Positions 61,171 to 64,000 of a DNA stretch of 64,000 nucleotides are shown piece by piece. A model generated the notes under the pieces. That model had not been told where the DNA came from, did not search any database, and worked only from the letters and a program-made list of their open reading frames with translations. This stretch comes from Oscillospiraceae bacterium (GTDB lineage: Bacteria; Bacillota; Clostridia; Oscillospirales; Acutalibacteraceae). The translations under genes and the position numbers were made by a program. The stretch is from contig SVPE01000008.1 in NCBI GenBank assembly GCA_015066015.1, positions 32,820-96,819 of the forward strand, given 5' to 3'. The stretch's first letter is position 1; each line of letters begins with the position of its first letter.

Positions 61171-63209
61171 TATTCTACGATACCTCTTCTGTTAGCTGCA
61201 AAGCCGTTCTGTACCTCGTCGAGCTTTTCGTGCATTTCGTCAGAAATTGTGGGATAAGCAGGTGTACGGTTGTAGTTTTCCTGATAGTCATCGGTAAGAA
61301 TGTGCAGCCAGTTTTTACGGTTTTTATCCCAGAAGGCTGAGTTGTCGTTCTGAAGTTTATCAAAATACTTGAAGGTGATGTGCTCATTTTCCGTAAGAAT
61401 GGGGTAGGTATAATCCTTGTACTCATCCCTTTCAAGCACACTCTTTGTTGTAACGGTATACTGGATACCCTTGATATCCTCACGCTTCATGTGAAGAATG
61501 GGATGCTCTGCAGTATGTACGGGAGTGTCATTTTTGATAACGGGAAGCATTGAAACGCCGTCGATAATACGGTCTGAGGGAAGATAGCCCTCTGTGCCGC
61601 CGTCACCGGTGATGCCGCAAAGCTCAATAAGTGTGGGGAAGAAGTCTGTTGATGTCACGCTTTCGCTTCTGGTTTCACCCTTATTGAAAAGTCCGTTGTT
61701 ATTATCCCAACGGATCATAAAGGGAACCTTCTGTCCGCCTTCATATGCGAGGTACTTACCGCCTCTGAGGTCACCCACCGAGCCTTCAAGGGCAGGCCCG
61801 TTATCGCTTGTGAAGATGATAATTGTATCCTCAAGGACACCGAGCTCCTCCATTGTGTTGAAGAGCTTGCCGAGATACGTATCAAACTCTGTAAGACAGT
61901 CAACATAGGTACCCATACCTGATGCACCCTTGAATTCGTCACCGACAAAAACAGGTCCGTGAGGCCAGGGAGTAGCATAATATGCAAAGAAAGGCTCATC
62001 GTTGGTTGCTTTTTCGGTAATCCACTCTGTAATTTCGCCGTGAATCCACTCGGTCAGCATCTTCTGGTCCTTTTTGCCGTTTTCATCTCTCATTTCACTG
62101 TTATCGTGAACTATTTCATATTCGCCGTTTTCTTCACTTACGTGATAGAAGGCGTACATATCGTTGACATGGTGGCTTCCGTAGAAGTAATCAAAGCCCT
62201 GATTTGTGGGAAGATACTCACCGTAGTCGCCGAGATGCCACTTACCGAAGGCACCTGTAGCATAGCCGGCATTCTGAAATACCTCTGCGATTGTGATTTC
62301 GTCACCGAGCATACCGTCAACGTTGTTGCCCATTTCAAAGGAGTTGTAAACCCTTGTCTGAGCAAAATTGCCTGTGGTCTGCACTGTGGGATAAATAACA
62401 TTATCAGCATAGCCTCTGTAGGGATAACGGCCTGTAAGAGTTGCAAAACGTGCAGGTGAGCATACAGAGTAAGCCGAATAGAAGTTTGTGAAATTAAGTC
62501 CGTTTTCACCGATGGAGTCCATATTGGGTGTATCGTAGATTGCACCGTTGAGTGAGGTGTCACCGTAGCCCATATCGTCCATAAGGATGAAAAGTACATT
62601 GGGATTGTCGGAGGTTTTCTTGTCGATTTTACCGAGATAGTCGTCGTGACCGTCCCAGAGTCTGTCTGTGACAGGCTTTGTTCTGTGGTTACCGAAAAGC
62701 ACGGAGAAAACAGATGCTGCCATAAGAAGAATACTCAAAGCAAAGGAGGAAATCTTCTTAAGAAGAGATGCCTCACCCTTTCTCTTTGCAACAAAGAAAA
62801 GTCCCCAGAGACAAATTGCGGCAGGAAGAGCAAGAAGGATGTTACCTGCAAGTCTGGTAAAAAATGAGCCGTCACCTGACATAAGTGTGTGTGCAGCACT
62901 TGACCAGCCTGCAGCCTTATCGGAAATAAATGCACCGAAGCCTGCATCTGCGCCCCATATGATATGGAAGACGATCATTCCCACGCTTGAAGCGGCGTAG
63001 CCGAGCACCATGGGAAGATATACCTTTTTCTTTATAATGAGTGAAAGAAGAATAACAGCTGAAACAATGCAGCAGTAAAGAAGATTAACAAGATTTACGA
63101 GATTGAGTCTTGTAATAAGCAGTGCCAATGCAACCGCAACACCGACAGCTGCAATTATCATCGGAAATATCTTTTTAAAGGATGTGTCAAGCGAAAATTT
63201 TTCTTTCAT
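61170..63209 (-). CDS. Membrane-anchored Cys-type sulfatase
   Basis: The 679-residue protein has an N-terminal half-module of about five membrane segments (residues 14-172) and an outer sulfatase domain. The formylglycine site is C250-S-P-A-R254, preceded by LFILMDDMGYGD for metal binding and followed by GKWHLGD and TSDNGPALEG. This is a true sulfatase signature, unlike LtaS-type phosphoglycerol transferases, although the multi-span N-terminus resembles them. It likely desulfates host glycans such as mucin at the cell surface. The ATG at 63209 has GGAGG upstream; longer readings begin in the promoter. Confidence 0.9.
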   Translation of the reverse strand: MKEKFSLDTSFKKIFPMIIAAVGVAVALALLITRLNLVNLVNLLYCCIVSAVILLSLIIKKKVYLPMVLGYAASSVGMIVFHIIWGADAGFGAFISDKAAGWSSAAHTLMSGDGSFFTRLAGNILLALPAAICLWGLFFVAKRKGEASLLKKISSFALSILLMAASVFSVLFGNHRTKPVTDRLWDGHDDYLGKIDKKTSDNPNVLFILMDDMGYGDTSLNGAIYDTPNMDSIGENGLNFTNFYSAYSVCSPARFATLTGRYPYRGYADNVIYPTVQTTGNFAQTRVYNSFEMGNNVDGMLGDEITIAEVFQNAGYATGAFGKWHLGDYGEYLPTNQGFDYFYGSHHVNDMYAFYHVSEENGEYEIVHDNSEMRDENGKKDQKMLTEWIHGEITEWITEKATNDEPFFAYYATPWPHGPVFVGDEFKGASGMGTYVDCLTEFDTYLGKLFNTMEELGVLEDTIIIFTSDNGPALEGSVGDLRGGKYLAYEGGQKVPFMIRWDNNNGLFNKGETRSESVTSTDFFPTLIELCGITGDGGTEGYLPSDRIIDGVSMLPVIKNDTPVHTAEHPILHMKREDIKGIQYTVTTKSVLERDEYKDYTYPILTENEHITFKYFDKLQNDNSAFWDKNRKNWLHILTDDYQENYNRTPAYPTISDEMHEKLDEVQNGFAANRRGIVE

Positions 63210-63272
63210 TTTTTTAACCTCCGTACTGCCATCAAAATCTACCGACCTTTTAAGGCATAATTTTACCAATAA

Positions 63273-63301
63273 AGTATACATTAATTTTTTGCTTCAGTCA
63301 A
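63273..63301 (-). promoter_or_regulatory. Promoter of sulfatase-maturase-dat-alr operon
   Basis: On the minus strand TTGACT (63301-63296), a 17-base spacer and TATACT (63278-63273) precede the ATG at 63209. Confidence 0.75.
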
Positions 63302-63378
63302 TAATTATCTGTTAATAATATGTACTTTTACATTTATTTGTGATAAAATAAACTCAACTTAATTAAAGGATGTTCTGC

Positions 63379-64000
63379 ATGAATTATATTATCAACGAGG
63401 ATATTATTGCTTTTGACAGCAAAATCAAAAAAATAGTTTTCTCCTCCCCTAAAAATAAAAGCCTTGAAATTACCAAGGTGACCCTGCGCCCCTTTGTATC
63501 AAAAAAAGGCAATATGTGGCAGGCAGAAAAAATCAGGGGCACTCAGGCTTTTCACGAAAATATGACTTCCGGGGAGCTTTATGAGCTTATCGAAGGAAAT
63601 CTCCGTCATAATTTTTCCCAATGCTGTCTTACCGCTGAGGGCGCAACGGTGCATTATACAATTTTTCCCGACAAAACCAAGCGCAAGGTTACGGGAAATG
63701 ACGTAAAAAAGGTTGAAGCCAAAAGTCACAACAAGGAAAAAAAATACATACTTTCACAGGGAGAAAACATTCCCGCACTTGTTGATCTCGGCGTTTTCAC
63801 AGAAGATTTCAAGGTAGTAAAAAGCAAATACGACAAGTACAGACAGATAAACCGCTTCATTGAAATCGTAGACGACGCCTTCAGAGAATTCAGAAAGGAC
63901 GAGGTTACAATCCTCGACTTCGGCTGCGGCAAGAGCTATCTGACATTTATAATTTACCACTACTTTACAGTCATAAGAAAAGTAAAGGCAAAGGTTATCG
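63379..64000 (+). CDS. SAM-dependent methyltransferase, cut by window end
   Basis: An open frame starts at the ATG at 63379 (AAAGGA 9 bases upstream) and runs without a stop to the right edge, giving at least 207 residues. The N-terminal about 165 residues are mixed alpha/beta with conserved-looking KYRQINRFIEIVDDAF. The SAM-binding loop then begins at about residue 175 (ILDFGCGKSYLTF). Such a late glycine loop is typical of the METTL25/Methyltransf_32-like group. The substrate, perhaps RNA or protein, is unknown. The gene is incomplete here. Confidence 0.8.
   Translation, partial: MNYIINEDIIAFDSKIKKIVFSSPKNKSLEITKVTLRPFVSKKGNMWQAEKIRGTQAFHENMTSGELYELIEGNLRHNFSQCCLTAEGATVHYTIFPDKTKRKVTGNDVKKVEAKSHNKEKKYILSQGENIPALVDLGVFTEDFKVVKSKYDKYRQINRFIEIVDDAFREFRKDEVTILDFGCGKSYLTFIIYHYFTVIRKVKAKVI

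Noticed and set aside
1..64000. tRNA, rRNA, prophage, conjugative or intact insertion sequence genes
   Set aside because: No cloverleaf, rRNA segment, integrase, capsid or transposase sequence was recognised; the single TraX-like gene has no conjugation partners.

Overview
This 64 kb window looks like chromosomal DNA of a low-to-moderate GC anaerobic Clostridia bacterium, probably a gut Oscillospirales/Ruminococcaceae-type organism. Grounds: a Firmicutes-style division and cell wall (dcw) cluster with a DAP-type MurE, consensus TTGACA/TATAAT promoters, strong AGGAGG ribosome sites, GTG and TTG starts, an anaerobic sulfatase maturase, a cobalamin-dependent MetH with a separate reactivation protein, and DUF4358, DUF4474 and DUF4236 proteins. 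The genus assignment is an inference. No tRNA, rRNA, CRISPR array, phage or intact insertion sequence was seen.

Left part (1-9.7 kb). A duplicated small module resembling a type I toxin-antitoxin locus sits at the edge: a 20-residue hydrophobic peptide, with a convergent short RNA that has its own promoter and terminator. One repeat copy supplies the promoter of a secreted alkaline-phosphatase-fold protein. A BlaI repressor and an M56 (BlaR1-like) sensor protease without a recognisable penicillin-binding domain follow. Then comes a nucleoside uptake and salvage operon (ATPase, two permeases, pyrimidine-nucleoside phosphorylase).

Middle left (9.7-26.9 kb). This holds a zinc-ribbon membrane protein, a flavoprotein, and a five-gene cluster that appears to acylate an extracellular polymer (SGNH hydrolase, DUF4358 protein, MBOAT transferase, DHHW protein, condensation-fold acyltransferase). 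Next are a cytosolic GH29 fucosidase, a VTT-galactokinase-FN3/DUF4474 gene set, a D-2-hydroxyacid dehydrogenase, a cell-wall-anchored secreted protein and a second DUF4474 protein.

Centre (26.9-41.2 kb). The dcw cluster reads leftward: mraZ, rsmH, ftsL, ftsI (PASTA), murE, mraY, ftsW, murG, murA, ftsQ, then ftsZ. A perfect promoter and GTGG repeats (MraZ boxes) precede mraZ, and ftsZ has its own promoter after a terminator. murF, murD, murC and murB are not in the window.

Right part (41.2-64 kb). A putative lipase-like secreted protein carries Cys at the nucleophile elbow. It is followed by a metF/reactivation-protein/metH set, a UPF0210-ACT pair, a DUF4236 protein with a 15-bp tandem repeat, GH27 and GH4 alpha-galactosidases, a metallophosphoesterase, an esterase, a TraX-like protein, and an operon of sulfatase, sulfatase maturase, D-amino acid transaminase and alanine racemase. 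A methyltransferase gene runs off the right edge.

Scattered between genes are several families of non-coding palindromic elements: a GC-rich family with GGGGAGG ends (three copies), a TGCARAA-type repeat, a 225-bp MITE-like element and others.
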